Shown here piece after piece: positions 24,953 through 33,686 of a stretch of 64,000 bases of DNA (positions within the stretch are counted from its first letter, which is position 1; every line of letters begins with the position of its first letter). The notes below the pieces were generated by a model. It worked only from the letters and a program-made list of their open reading frames with translations, was not told the DNA's origin and did not search any database. This stretch comes from RYN-230 sp963793825 (GTDB taxonomy: Bacteria > Actinomycetota > Actinomycetes > Streptosporangiales > Streptosporangiaceae). Location: the NCBI GenBank assembly GCA_963793825.1, contig CAWCBE010000007.1, positions 310,001-374,000 on the forward strand, written 5' to 3'. The position numbers and the translations under genes were made by a program.

Positions 24953-25929
24953 GGCGTGACCTGCTGCGGCAGCGGGGCCCCATCGGGGCCAAACAACGGC
25001 GGATCCAGCACGGTGAGCATGAGCTGGCCGGGCCCCGGCTCCAGGCGGTCCGGCAGCCGCACCGGCAGCACCGTGCCGTGCACCTCGATGTCGGCTTCCC
25101 AGGCGGGCCCGGCCGGGCGGCAGGACCGGAGCTGGCCGGACAGCACCAGCCCGCGCCCGGGATGCGCCCCGGTGACCACCCGCTCCGGGTGCACCGCGGC
25201 CACGCCGCCGGCCACCGGCACGAAGCCCTGGTAGCCGACCAGCTCCGCGACCCGCCGCCGGGCCGGCCGGGTCACCACCTCCGACGGCGAGCCGGCCTGC
25301 AGGATCTCGCCCTGGTCCAGCACGGCCAGCCGGTCGGCGAAGGCCTGCGCCTCGGCCAGTTCGTGCGCGACCAGCACGGCGGGCACCCCGCGGGCCGAGA
25401 CCAGGTCACGGACCATGCCGGTGAGATCCCGGCGGAGCGCGGCGTCCAGGCCGGTGTACGGCTCGTCCAGGAGCAGCGCGTCGCAGTGGCTCAGCAGCAG
25501 CCGCCCCAGCGCGACCCGGTGCGCCTGGCCCCCGGACAGCCGGGCCGGGCGGGCGTCCAGCAGGCCGGACAGGCCGAGCCGGGCCGCGATCGAGTCGAGC
25601 TCGTCACGGCGGGCGGCCGCGCCCGGGGCATAGCCCAGGTTCTGCCGGACGGTCAGGTGCGGGAACAGGGCCGGATCCTGGCGGAGCAGGCCCACCCGGC
25701 GGCGCCACGGCGGCACCGCGCACCGCGGCCGCTCGGTCCGGGTCAGCACCCGGCCGCCCAGCACCACGGAGCCGCGCCGGGGCGGGACCAGCCCGGCGAT
25801 CGCCTCCAGGACGGTGGTCTTGCCCGCCCCCGACGGGCCGAACAGGGCCAGCCGCTCCCCCGCGGCCACGCGGAACGCGACCTGCAGCCGGAACTCGCGC
25901 CGGTCAACCTCGACGTCGGCCTCGAGCAC
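24949..25929 (-). CDS. Molybdate/tungstate ABC transporter ATP-binding protein
   Basis: 326 residues. Walker A GPSGAGKTTV (31-40), signature LSGGQAHRVALGR, Walker B LLLDEPYTGLD and switch HE in VAHELAEAQ are complete. The C-terminal 110 residues contain a regulatory domain-like part (VPVAGGVAAVHPERVV, VRLPDRLEPG), as in ModC/TOBE-containing ATPases. It energises import by the permease encoded just upstream in the operon. The GTG start overlaps the permease stop by 26 bases and the stop overlaps the regulator start. The substrate is assigned from the operon's binding protein. Confidence 0.87.
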   Translation of the reverse strand: MLEADVEVDRREFRLQVAFRVAAGERLALFGPSGAGKTTVLEAIAGLVPPRRGSVVLGGRVLTRTERPRCAVPPWRRRVGLLRQDPALFPHLTVRQNLGYAPGAAARRDELDSIAARLGLSGLLDARPARLSGGQAHRVALGRLLLSHCDALLLDEPYTGLDAALRRDLTGMVRDLVSARGVPAVLVAHELAEAQAFADRLAVLDQGEILQAGSPSEVVTRPARRRVAELVGYQGFVPVAGGVAAVHPERVVTGAHPGRGLVLSGQLRSCRPAGPAWEADIEVHGTVLPVRLPDRLEPGPGQLMLTVLDPPLFGPDGAPLPQQVTP

Positions 25930-26746
25930 GCGCGCTCCAGATGTAGGCGGCCAGCGGCAGCGGCAGCGCCACCACCAGCAGGACCAGGGCGAACGGGAGC
26001 GCCGAGTCCAGGCCGGTCTCTTGCAGGGTGGTCCAGATCTGCAACGGTATCCCGAACGGGTGGTAGGCGATGATGACCACCGCGCCGAACGCGCCCATGG
26101 CCCGGGCCCAGGCCACCGCGAGCGCCATGGCCAGGCCGGGCGCGGCGAGCGGCAACGTCACCCGGCGCGCCACCCGGGACGGACGGTCGCCGAGCAGCGC
26201 GGCCTGCTCGCGCACGGCCGGCTCGACCGCGCTGAACGCGGCCTGCGCCCCCAGCACGTAATACGGTGCCGACTCGTAGACCTCCGCGATGACCAGGGCC
26301 AGGAACGTGTTGGTGGCGGACAGGTGCACGGCGCCGAGCAGCGTGCCCAGCGGCGTGTACGGCCCGACCATGAAGATCAGCAGCAGCCCGATGACCAGCG
26401 GCGGGAGCAGCAGGCTGCACAGCACCCCGGCCTCCCAGACCCGCGGGAAGGGAAGCGTGCCCTCGGCCAGCTTCCAGGCCAGCGGGGTGCCGAGCAGCAG
26501 CAGCACCGCCAGCGTGACCGCCCCCGACTCCAGCGACACGATGAGCGGGTCGAGGGCCCCGGGGACGGCCAGCGCGGTGCTGACCTGATGCCAGGACAGG
26601 TGGGTGAGCAGCGCGATGACCGGGCCGAGCAGGGCCAGCCAGATGACAGCGGTCCCGGCCAGCGAGACGGCCCCGCTGGCCGAGCGCACCGTCCGCCCGA
26701 CCGCCGTCCGGGCGCCCGGGGCGGGCGGGCTAGCCGCCCAGCTCAC
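25904..26746 (-). CDS. Molybdate/tungstate ABC transporter permease
   Basis: About 280 residues with several membrane helices (VSLAGTAVIWLALLGPVIALL, AGVLCSLLLPPLVIGLLLIFMV, ALVLLVVALPLPLAAYI). The coupling loop EQAALLGDRPSRVARRVTLPLAAPGLA carries the 'EAA...G' motif that docks on the ATPase. It is of the ModB/WtpB type. Start choice is uncertain: the GTG at 26746 overlaps the binding-protein gene by 17 bases, and a GTG at 26773 would overlap by 44. No strong ribosome site supports either, so translational coupling is likely. Confidence 0.83.
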   Translation of the reverse strand: MSWAASPPAPGARTAVGRTVRSASGAVSLAGTAVIWLALLGPVIALLTHLSWHQVSTALAVPGALDPLIVSLESGAVTLAVLLLLGTPLAWKLAEGTLPFPRVWEAGVLCSLLLPPLVIGLLLIFMVGPYTPLGTLLGAVHLSATNTFLALVIAEVYESAPYYVLGAQAAFSAVEPAVREQAALLGDRPSRVARRVTLPLAAPGLAMALAVAWARAMGAFGAVVIIAYHPFGIPLQIWTTLQETGLDSALPFALVLLVVALPLPLAAYIWSARARGRRRG

Positions 26747-27794
26747 TCTTGACGGCCGCCGGGACCGCCCCACTGTCGCCGACGACGGTCGGGGTGATCA
26801 GCGTGAACCCGCCCGCCTTGTACTGGGCCAGGCCGGCCGGCGACAAGGTGTACTTGACGAACGCGGTCCCGGCCGGCGTCGGCTGGCCGATGATCGTGAT
26901 GTCAATCACCTGCGGCGACCCCGACTTGGTCGTCTTGGGCTTGCCCGGCGGGGTGATGGTCACCTTCGCCTTGGCGTACTGGTCGGCCAGCGCCGCGTCC
27001 CCGAGGTTGATCGCGGCCGGCAGCTTGATGTAGTCCAGGTGCAGCTGGACCGCCTGGCTGATGAACGCGCTGGCCGCGTCGAGCTGGCCGGACTGCAGCG
27101 TGGCGTCCAGCGAGGATTCGGCGTAGATCTGCGGGGAGTTGGCTGTGCCGAAGTCGGAGGTGCCCAGGATCTTGCTCACCGTGTCCGACGGCAGGTGGTA
27201 ATACGACTGGGCCAGCTCCAGCATGTAGATGAAGTCCCGGCCCTGCGGGTCGATGTTCGGGTCCGAGCGGCCGAGCTTGAAGCCGGGCGTCTGCATCAGC
27301 GTGAACAGGCCGCTCAGCGGCTTGCTGCCATCCGCGTAGGCCTTGAACTCGCTGGCGTACTTGCTCTTGGGGTTGTACGCCACCACCATCTGGGTGCCCG
27401 CGTACGGTATGTACCATTTCGTGTACTTGGGCTGCAGCGGGGTGATGTTGTCGCCGCCGACGGACTGGAACACGTTCGGCGAGATCTCACCGCCGGCGAT
27501 CTCCGACTCCAGCTCGCCGGAGGACGCCCCCCGGCCGGAATAGCCGTACCCGGTGGCCTTGGTGAAGGCAGGCCCGGCGACCTTCTCGTTGAGAAACTGG
27601 AGCGAGGAAGCGTAGGCGACGCTCGCGGTGCCCTGGGCCGCGCTGGCCGACGGGCTGCCGCTCCCCGACCCGGACGCCGGCGAGCCGGACGAGGAAGAGC
27701 AGCCGGCCGCCGCCAGGCCGGCGCAGGCCAGCACCAGCGCACTGCGCCGCCAGCTCAGCAGGCGCGCGCTGGCGCGCCGGGAAGTTCTGATCAT
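26730..27794 (-). CDS. Molybdate/tungstate-type substrate-binding lipoprotein
   Basis: 354 residues. A lipoprotein signal is clear: basic start, hydrophobic stretch and lipobox LAAAGCSSSS, followed by a Ser/Gly-rich tether. The mature part has the WtpA/ModA pattern: GRGASSGELESEIAGGEISP, VFQSVGGDNI, YAGTQMVVAYNPKSKYA, FKLGRSDPNIDPQGRDFIY. This is the binding protein for the permease and ATPase that follow. The tungstate-type phrase (RSDPNIDPQGRDF) suggests a WtpA-like member, but molybdate versus tungstate cannot be decided. The ATG at 27794 is used because the signal peptide follows it directly. The upstream region carries a 17-base direct repeat that may be the operator. Confidence 0.85.
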   Translation of the reverse strand: MIRTSRRASARLLSWRRSALVLACAGLAAAGCSSSSGSPASGSGSGSPSASAAQGTASVAYASSLQFLNEKVAGPAFTKATGYGYSGRGASSGELESEIAGGEISPNVFQSVGGDNITPLQPKYTKWYIPYAGTQMVVAYNPKSKYASEFKAYADGSKPLSGLFTLMQTPGFKLGRSDPNIDPQGRDFIYMLELAQSYYHLPSDTVSKILGTSDFGTANSPQIYAESSLDATLQSGQLDAASAFISQAVQLHLDYIKLPAAINLGDAALADQYAKAKVTITPPGKPKTTKSGSPQVIDITIIGQPTPAGTAFVKYTLSPAGLAQYKAGGFTLITPTVVGDSGAVPAAVKSELGG

Positions 27795-27920
27795 GCCGTC
27801 ACGGTAGCTACCCCTGCTTGCGCGAGGCAACTAGAGCTAACATCACCATCCGGTATCGGTTCCGGCCCGAGGTGGGTGTGCCGGGCCGGGACCGGGCCGG
27901 CCCGGACCCGGATGGCGTGC

Positions 27921-27954
27921 CATTTCACTATGGAAATCATTTCACTACGGAAAT
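27921..27954. promoter_or_regulatory. 17-bp direct repeat with internal inverted repeats (candidate operator)
   Basis: catttcactatggaaat (27921-27937) and catttcactacggaaat (27938-27954) are adjacent and differ at one base. Each has the arms ATTTC and GAAAT. The second is followed by CGTAG, which makes a CTACG-GAAATT-CGTAG inverted repeat. The element is unusually AT-rich for this genome. It lies 127 bases upstream of the molybdate binding-protein gene and 93 bases upstream of the divergent LuxR-type regulator gene. Confidence 0.6.
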
Positions 27955-28046
27955 TCGTAGTAGGGGCCCGGCCGGGCATACCGGGGACAGCCGCCGCCTA
28001 TTGATGGGAGACTGAAGCCGGCGGGCAATAGCTGGTTATAAGGAAA

Positions 28047-30536
28047 ATGCAGCCAGAGGCACTTGCGACATACGTTCCCGACGAGCCAAACCGGTTCATC
28101 GGGCGTGCCGCCGAACTCGCCAGCCTGCGCGACGCCCTGGACCGGACCCGGTCCCTGACCCTGTGCGGGCCGGGCGGGATCGGCAAGACCCGGCTGGCCA
28201 TGCGGCTGCTCGGCGCGGTCAGCCCGGATTACCCCGACGGGGTCTGGGTCGTGGAACTGGGCGACCTGTGGGAGCCCGCGCTCATCGTGTCCCGGATGGC
28301 GTCGCTGCTCGGCATCGACGGCGAGGCCGGCCAGCCGCTGCTGGAGACGCTGGCCGCCGCCCTGGGGCCGCGGCAGGCCCTGGTCCTGCTGGACAACTGC
28401 GAGCACCTGGTGGACGCCTGCGCCGGGCTGTGCCAGCGGCTGCTCGCCGCCTGCCCGGAACTGCGGATCCTGGCCACCAGCCAGGAACCGCTGCGCATCC
28501 CCCAGGAATCGGTGTGGCAGGTCGCGCCGCTCACCGTCCCCCCGCCCCAGCTGCCTGACCTGACGGCGCTGGCCGGCTACGAGGCCGTGCAGCTGTTCGC
28601 GGAGCGGGCCGCCGCGGCCCGGCCCGGCTTTGCGGTCACCGAGCGTAACGCCCGGGCGGTGGCCGCCATCTGCCGCGCGCTGGACGGCGTGCCGCTCGCC
28701 ATCGAGCTGGCCGCGGCCCGGGTCAACGTGCTGTCCGCGGAGCAGATCGCCGCCCGGCTGGACGACCGGTTCACCCTGCTCGGCCGCGCGGACCGCACGT
28801 CGCCGCCGCGGCAGCGCACGCTGCGCGCCACCATCGACTGGAGTCACGACCTGCTCTCCCCCGCCGAGCAGGTGCTGCTGCGCCGCCTGTCGGTGTTCGC
28901 CGGCTGGTCGCTGGAGATGGCCGAGTACGTCTGCGCGGACGACCGGCTGCCCGCCGAGCAGATCATCGACACCTCGGCCGGCCTGGTGGACAAGTCGCTG
29001 GTGGTGGTGGAGCCCGAGGTGCTCGGGCAGGCCCGCTACCGGTTGCTGGACAGCGTGCGCGCGTACGCCGCGCAGCGGCTGGCCGCGGCGGGCGAGGCGG
29101 CCGCGCTCCAGCTGCGGCTCCGCGATTACGCCGTCCGGTACACCGAGCGGGCCCAGGCGGTCGGGATGGCGGAGATCCCGGCTGGCTGGGCGGAGGCGGT
29201 GGACGTGTTCCGCCGGTACGACGCGGACGCCGGCAACCTCCGCCAGGTGCTCAGCCGGTGCGTCACCACCGGCGACGCGGAGACCGGGCTCCGGCTGTGC
29301 ACCGCCGTGCGGCCCTGCTGGATCGTCCGCGGCCACTACGCGGAAGGCGAGGAGTGGTTCGCCCGCTTCCTGGCCCTCGGCCACGCCGGCCTGCCCGCGC
29401 CGGTGCTCGGCGCCGCGCTGATCGGGCGGGCCCAGCTGATCATGCCGGACGAGCCGGCCACCGCGCAGGCCTGGGCCCGGCAGGGCCTGGCGCTGTGCCG
29501 CGAGGCCGGCCAGCCGTCGTGGGCCGCGACGGCCCTCAACCTGCTGTCCGAGGCGGACCTGCACGCCGGCCGGCTGGCCGAGGCGGCGGACTCCGCGGCC
29601 GAGGCGCTGGCCATCGCGCGGGCGGCCGGCAACGCCTGGAACGAGGGCTACGCGCTGGGCACCCAGGCCGCGCTGGCCGCCGCGAACGGCCAGCTGCGGG
29701 AGGCCGGGCGGCTCGGCGAGGCGGCCCTCGCGGTCATGCGCGGCATCGACCAGCAGTGGGGGGTGGCCCGCACCCAGCTCGGCCTGGGCGCGCTGGCCCG
29801 GCTGCGCGGCGACCCGGCCGGTGCCCTCGACTGCTACCGGGAGGCGCTCCCGATCCTCCGCGAGATCGACTCAAGGCCGGACATCGCCCGCTGCCTGGCC
29901 GGGATCGCGCAGATCGCGCTGGGCCAGGGCGACCTGAGCCTGGCCCGCGAGCACCTGGCCGAGAGCCTGCGGCTCAGCCGGCTCACCGGGTCCCGGATCG
30001 GGATGGCCCGCGGCCTGGAGGCCTTCGCGGCGCTCGCGGGCCGGGAGGGCGAGGCGGCCCTGGCCGTCCAGCTCACCGGGGCGGCGTCGGGCCTGCGCGC
30101 GGCGGCCGGGCGGCCGCCGCTGGCCCCGCAGCGGATCCAGCGGCGCCTCGACGCGGCCCGCAGCCTCGGCGAGGATGCGGTGGCCAAGCTGTGGCGGCAG
30201 GGCGAGGAACTCACCGCGGAGGCCGCGGTGGCGCTGGCCCTGGGCGCCGCCGCCGGGACGCGGCGGGGCGGGACGGTCACGCCGCTGCGCCGGATCGCCG
30301 CCGATTCGACGCTCACCCCGCGGGAACAGCAGATCACCGGGCTCATCGCCCGCGGGTACAGCAACCGGGCCATCGCCGAGGAGCTGGTCATCAGCCCGGC
30401 TACCGCGGCACGGCACGTTGCGAATATCCTGGCCAAGCTGGGCTACTCCTCGCGAGCCCAGATCGCTGCCTGGGCCGCGGGGAACGAGTTAATTCAGCCG
30501 TCCGCGGCCCATGAACGAGGCAGCCTAGTCCCGTGA
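28047..30536 (+). CDS. Large ATP-binding LuxR-family regulator
   Basis: 829 residues. The N-terminus has a nucleotide-binding domain with Walker A GPGGIGKTRLA (41-51), a Walker-B-like LVLLDNCEHLVDA and ATSQEPLRI. The middle (about 400-700) is a helical repeat (TPR-like) region rich in Ala/Leu. The C-terminus (about 750-810) is a LuxR helix-turn-helix: LTPREQQITGLIARGYSNRAIA, then SPATAARHVANILAKLG. Such STAND/LAL-type regulators use ATP and a ligand at the repeat region to control DNA binding. AAGGAAA lies just before the ATG. The regulon is unknown; the divergent molybdate operon and the downstream thiol-redox genes are neighbours only. Confidence 0.87.
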   Translation: MQPEALATYVPDEPNRFIGRAAELASLRDALDRTRSLTLCGPGGIGKTRLAMRLLGAVSPDYPDGVWVVELGDLWEPALIVSRMASLLGIDGEAGQPLLETLAAALGPRQALVLLDNCEHLVDACAGLCQRLLAACPELRILATSQEPLRIPQESVWQVAPLTVPPPQLPDLTALAGYEAVQLFAERAAAARPGFAVTERNARAVAAICRALDGVPLAIELAAARVNVLSAEQIAARLDDRFTLLGRADRTSPPRQRTLRATIDWSHDLLSPAEQVLLRRLSVFAGWSLEMAEYVCADDRLPAEQIIDTSAGLVDKSLVVVEPEVLGQARYRLLDSVRAYAAQRLAAAGEAAALQLRLRDYAVRYTERAQAVGMAEIPAGWAEAVDVFRRYDADAGNLRQVLSRCVTTGDAETGLRLCTAVRPCWIVRGHYAEGEEWFARFLALGHAGLPAPVLGAALIGRAQLIMPDEPATAQAWARQGLALCREAGQPSWAATALNLLSEADLHAGRLAEAADSAAEALAIARAAGNAWNEGYALGTQAALAAANGQLREAGRLGEAALAVMRGIDQQWGVARTQLGLGALARLRGDPAGALDCYREALPILREIDSRPDIARCLAGIAQIALGQGDLSLAREHLAESLRLSRLTGSRIGMARGLEAFAALAGREGEAALAVQLTGAASGLRAAAGRPPLAPQRIQRRLDAARSLGEDAVAKLWRQGEELTAEAAVALALGAAAGTRRGGTVTPLRRIAADSTLTPREQQITGLIARGYSNRAIAEELVISPATAARHVANILAKLGYSSRAQIAAWAAGNELIQPSAAHERGSLVP

Positions 30537-30592
30537 CGCCACTACCATGGACCCGGCCGGCGACTCAGTAGCACCATTCACGAGGACGGGAA

Positions 30593-31498
30593 ATGGGCAA
30601 GGCGAGCAGAGTGAAGCGGGAGAGCGCCCGCGAGCGGATCGCGGCGCAGCGGGCCGCGGAACGCCGCCGGGAGCGGCGGAACCGGATTTTCATCGCCGGC
30701 GGCAGCATCCTCGGCGTCGTGGTGATCGTGGTCGCCTTCCTGGTCGTCCGGGCGTTCACCGGTTCGTCGGCCTCGGCCTCGTCCGGCGCCGGCTCCCCGA
30801 CCGGCACGACGCTGCCGGCCAGCGTGATCAACAACGTGAGCACCGTGCCGTCGGCCACGCTGACCTCCATCGGCGCGGGGACCGCCTACGCCAAGAGCGT
30901 GTCCGCGGTGTCGGCCCCTCCGCTGACCTCCGCCGGCAAGCCTGAGGTGCTGTACATCGGGGCCGAGTACTGCCCGTACTGCGCCACCGAGCGGTGGGCG
31001 ATGGCCGTGGCGCTGAGCCGGTTCGGCACGTTCTCCGGGCTGCACGGGATCAAGTCGGACGCCAGCGACGTCTACCCCAACACGCCGACCCTCACCTTCT
31101 ACAAGTCGAGCTACTCCAGCAAGTACCTGACCTTCAGCCCGGTCGAGGAGCAGACGGTCAGCAAGGCGACGCTGCAGACCCCGACCAAGGCGCAGCAGGC
31201 GCTGATCACCAAGTACGACTACCCGCCGTACGTGAGCCAGACCGGGGCGGGTGCTATCCCGTTCATCGACTTCGGCGGGAAGTACCTGGTGCACGGCGCG
31301 CAATACGACCCGCAGCTGCTGGCCGGGCAGACCTGGGCCCAGGTGGCGGCCGCGCTGCACGACCCGTCCAGCTCGATCGCCAAGGGCGCGGACGGTGCGG
31401 CCAACATGATCACCGCGACCATATGCAAGATCACCAACAACCAGCCGTCCAGCGTCTGCACCTCGCCAGTCATCAAGACCATGGAGGGCCAGCTCTGA
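30593..31498 (+). CDS. Membrane-anchored thioredoxin-like protein (DUF929)
   Basis: 301 residues. A long basic N-terminus (about 30 residues) is followed by one membrane helix (32-54) and an extracytoplasmic domain. After a Ser/Ala linker come LYIGAEYCPYCATERWAMAVAL with a CPYC motif (C127, C130), and SDVYPNTPTLTFYKSSY. This is the DUF929 pattern, a thioredoxin-like fold. It likely acts in disulfide exchange outside the membrane. The stop overlaps the start of the VKOR gene (TGATG), so both are made together and probably work as a pair. The pairing is inferred. Confidence 0.87.
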   Translation: MGKASRVKRESARERIAAQRAAERRRERRNRIFIAGGSILGVVVIVVAFLVVRAFTGSSASASSGAGSPTGTTLPASVINNVSTVPSATLTSIGAGTAYAKSVSAVSAPPLTSAGKPEVLYIGAEYCPYCATERWAMAVALSRFGTFSGLHGIKSDASDVYPNTPTLTFYKSSYSSKYLTFSPVEEQTVSKATLQTPTKAQQALITKYDYPPYVSQTGAGAIPFIDFGGKYLVHGAQYDPQLLAGQTWAQVAAALHDPSSSIAKGADGAANMITATICKITNNQPSSVCTSPVIKTMEGQL

Positions 31499-32172
31499 TG
31501 GCCGCCCCGAAGCAGGCGGGCCGCCGGGCCACGTCCCCGGGGCGTTCCGCGGCTGGCCGGCCCGCCACGGCGGCCAAGCGGGACAAGGGCACCCGGGGCG
31601 GGCGGCCGGACGCCCCGGCCGCGCCCGTGGCCCGCCCGGGCGGCCAGCCAGCCCGGCGGCCCGCCCGGCCTGCCGCCGAGGCCACCGCACCAGCAGCGGT
31701 CCCGGCCACCCGGGTCGCACCGCTGTGGTTCCAGCTCACCACCTGGGTACTGGCCATCGGCGGGCTCGGCGTGTCCACCTACCTGACCATTACGCACTTC
31801 GACTCGTCCGTGCCGCTGGTGTGCTCGGACAAGGGGTTCGTCAACTGCGGGCTGGTGACGTCCAGCCCGCAGTCGTACGTGCTCGGCATCCCGGTGGCCG
31901 TGCTGGGGCTGGCCTTCTACGTCTTCATGGTGGCGGCGGTCTCGCCGTGGGCCTGGCGGTCGAAGTACCCGGCGGTGGCGTGGGTCCGGCTGGCATCCGT
32001 GGTGGTCGGCATCGTCTTCGTGCTGTACCTGGTCTACACGGAACTGTTCACGCTGAAGGCCATCTGCCTGTGGTGCACCAGCGTGCACAGCATCACGTTC
32101 GTGCTGTTCGTGCTGGTCGTGATCAGCGCCGCCATCGGTTACGGCTTCCGCGACCCGGAACTGTCCCGCTAG
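31498..32172 (+). CDS. Vitamin K epoxide reductase (VKOR) family membrane protein
   Basis: 224 residues. After a 75-residue Arg/Ala/Pro-rich start there are four membrane helices. VKOR Cys residues are in place: C109 and C117 in the loop after helix 1 (CSDKGFVNC) and the CLWC pair (C190, C193) before the last helix. VKOR homologues pass electrons from extracytoplasmic thiols to quinones and so reoxidise a DsbA-like partner. The thioredoxin-like protein encoded immediately upstream is the likely partner, and some actinobacterial versions fuse the two. The long basic start is unusual and may be disordered. Confidence 0.9.
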   Translation: MAAPKQAGRRATSPGRSAAGRPATAAKRDKGTRGGRPDAPAAPVARPGGQPARRPARPAAEATAPAAVPATRVAPLWFQLTTWVLAIGGLGVSTYLTITHFDSSVPLVCSDKGFVNCGLVTSSPQSYVLGIPVAVLGLAFYVFMVAAVSPWAWRSKYPAVAWVRLASVVVGIVFVLYLVYTELFTLKAICLWCTSVHSITFVLFVLVVISAAIGYGFRDPELSR

Positions 32173-32216
32173 CCAGGCCGGGCCGGGGTTCTGGTCCCTG
32201 CCGGGCAGTGCTGCCG

Positions 32217-32258
32217 GGCAGTGCCTGGCGGGCAGTGCCTGGCGGGCAGTGCCTGGCG
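32217..32258. repeat. 14-bp tandem repeat
   Basis: Three perfect copies of ggcagtgcctggcg, with a degenerate copy to the left, lie between the VKOR gene and the next kinase gene. Confidence 0.85.
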
Positions 32259-32357
32259 GGCATGCCGCTGGGAGTGCCGCGGCCTCGTCGGATGGGCGAG
32301 GGCGGGGTCGTCCTGCGTGCTGACGACAGGGCGGCGCAGCCGTCCTACAGTGCTGGC

Positions 32358-33686
32358 ATGCGACTGACCGGGGACGGCGGGCGGCTGCCCGCGTGGCCGG
32401 CGGCTGTCCCGTGGCGGGCGGTCTCCTCGTGGCGGGCGCTGGCGGCGTCCCGGCAGGCCGACCTGGCCATCGCGGCCATCCTGCTGCTGTGGGGGCTGCC
32501 GGATGTGCCCTGGTGGTGGGAGCAACCCGGCCACGCCGGCTCGGCCGGCCAGATCGCCGGCGCGCTGGCGCTGACGATCACCATGTCCGTGCCGTTCTGC
32601 TGGCGGCGCCGGTTCCCCGGGACGGTGCTGGTGCTGGCCGCGGGCGTGCTGGGCATCCGGCTGCTGCTGCACCATGACCTGGTCTCCGCGTTCGCGGCCG
32701 TGCTGTGCGCCGCCTACGGCCTGGGCAGCTATCGGCAGCCAGGCCGCCGGCCCGCCCGCTGGCTCGGCTGGGCCGCGCTGGCCGGGGCGGTGATCGTCGT
32801 GGCGACCAGTCACGGCAACCGGCTGGAAGGGGCGCCGCTGGCGCTGCTCGGCGCGGCGTTCGTGCTGGGCGAGGCGGCCAGCGCCCGGCGGTCCGAGACC
32901 GCGGCCGCGGTAGAGGCGGCCCACCAGGCCGAGCGGACCCGGATCGCGCGGGAACTGCACGATGTGGTCGCGCACCAGCTGTCCGCGATCGCGGTGCAGG
33001 CCGGGGCGGCCCGGCTGGCCCGCCCGCCCGACCCGGTGATCGGCGCCATCGAGGGGCTGTCCCGTGAGGCACTCGCGGAGCTGAACCACCTGCTCGGCGC
33101 GCTACGCCGGGAACCGGGCGATGACCCGGCCCGGCCGCCGGCCCCCGGCCTCGCCGACCTCGACCGCCTGGTCAGCGACGCCGGGGCCGCGGGCACCCCG
33201 GTGCGGCTGGCCATGACCGGGACGGCACGGCCGCTGCCGCCCGGGGCTGAGCTCGCCGTCTACCGGATCGTCCAGGAGGCCCTGGCCAACGTGGCCCGGC
33301 ACGCGCCGCGGGCCCCGGCCTGCGTCACGCTGGCGTACCAGGAAGGTCAGCTCCGGATGACGATCACCAATCCGCCCCCGCCCACGGGCCGGCGGCCGGC
33401 CGGGGCGGCGCACTGGCCGCCGGGCGGCCGTGGTGTGCGCGGCATGCGGGAGCGCGCGGAGCTGCATGGCGGGTGGCTGGAGGCGGCCCCGCAGCGGGGC
33501 GGCGGGTTCGCCGTCACCGCCTGCCTGCCCGCCGCCCCGCTGCCCGGAGGCGGCCCGCTGCCCGGAGGCGGCCCGGGTGCTGGGGCGCACCCGCGGGACC
33601 CGGCGGACCGGCGGGACCCGGCGGCGCCGAGGGACCCGGCGGTGCCGAGGGACCCGGCGGTGCCGAGGGAACGGGAACTGACGTGA
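32358..33686 (+). CDS. Sensor histidine kinase, HisKA_3 type
   Basis: 442 residues. Several membrane helices in the first 170 residues (ILLLWGLPDV, TVLVLAAGVLGIRLLL, LGWAALAGAVIVVAT) form the sensor. The phosphoacceptor helix has AERTRIARELHDVVAHQLSAI (H201) and a compact ATPase domain follows (VQEALANVARHA, then GVRGMRERAE). The tail is repeats of RDPA-type text. It has the NarL-partner kinase layout and is coupled to the response regulator gene by TGATG. No strong ribosome site precedes the ATG; the 5' region holds a 14-base tandem repeat. The signal is unknown. Confidence 0.87.
   Translation: MRLTGDGGRLPAWPAAVPWRAVSSWRALAASRQADLAIAAILLLWGLPDVPWWWEQPGHAGSAGQIAGALALTITMSVPFCWRRRFPGTVLVLAAGVLGIRLLLHHDLVSAFAAVLCAAYGLGSYRQPGRRPARWLGWAALAGAVIVVATSHGNRLEGAPLALLGAAFVLGEAASARRSETAAAVEAAHQAERTRIARELHDVVAHQLSAIAVQAGAARLARPPDPVIGAIEGLSREALAELNHLLGALRREPGDDPARPPAPGLADLDRLVSDAGAAGTPVRLAMTGTARPLPPGAELAVYRIVQEALANVARHAPRAPACVTLAYQEGQLRMTITNPPPPTGRRPAGAAHWPPGGRGVRGMRERAELHGGWLEAAPQRGGGFAVTACLPAAPLPGGGPLPGGGPGAGAHPRDPADRRDPAAPRDPAVPRDPAVPRERELT
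33595..33666. repeat. 18-bp in-frame tandem repeat (C-terminal tail of the kinase)
   Basis: Four copies of a gggacccggcgg(t/c)gccga unit, the first degenerate and the last two identical, encode RDPADR, RDPAAP, RDPAVP, RDPAVP. They end just before the kinase stop. An 18-base duplication (ctgcccggaggcggcccg twice) lies a little upstream. Confidence 0.85.
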
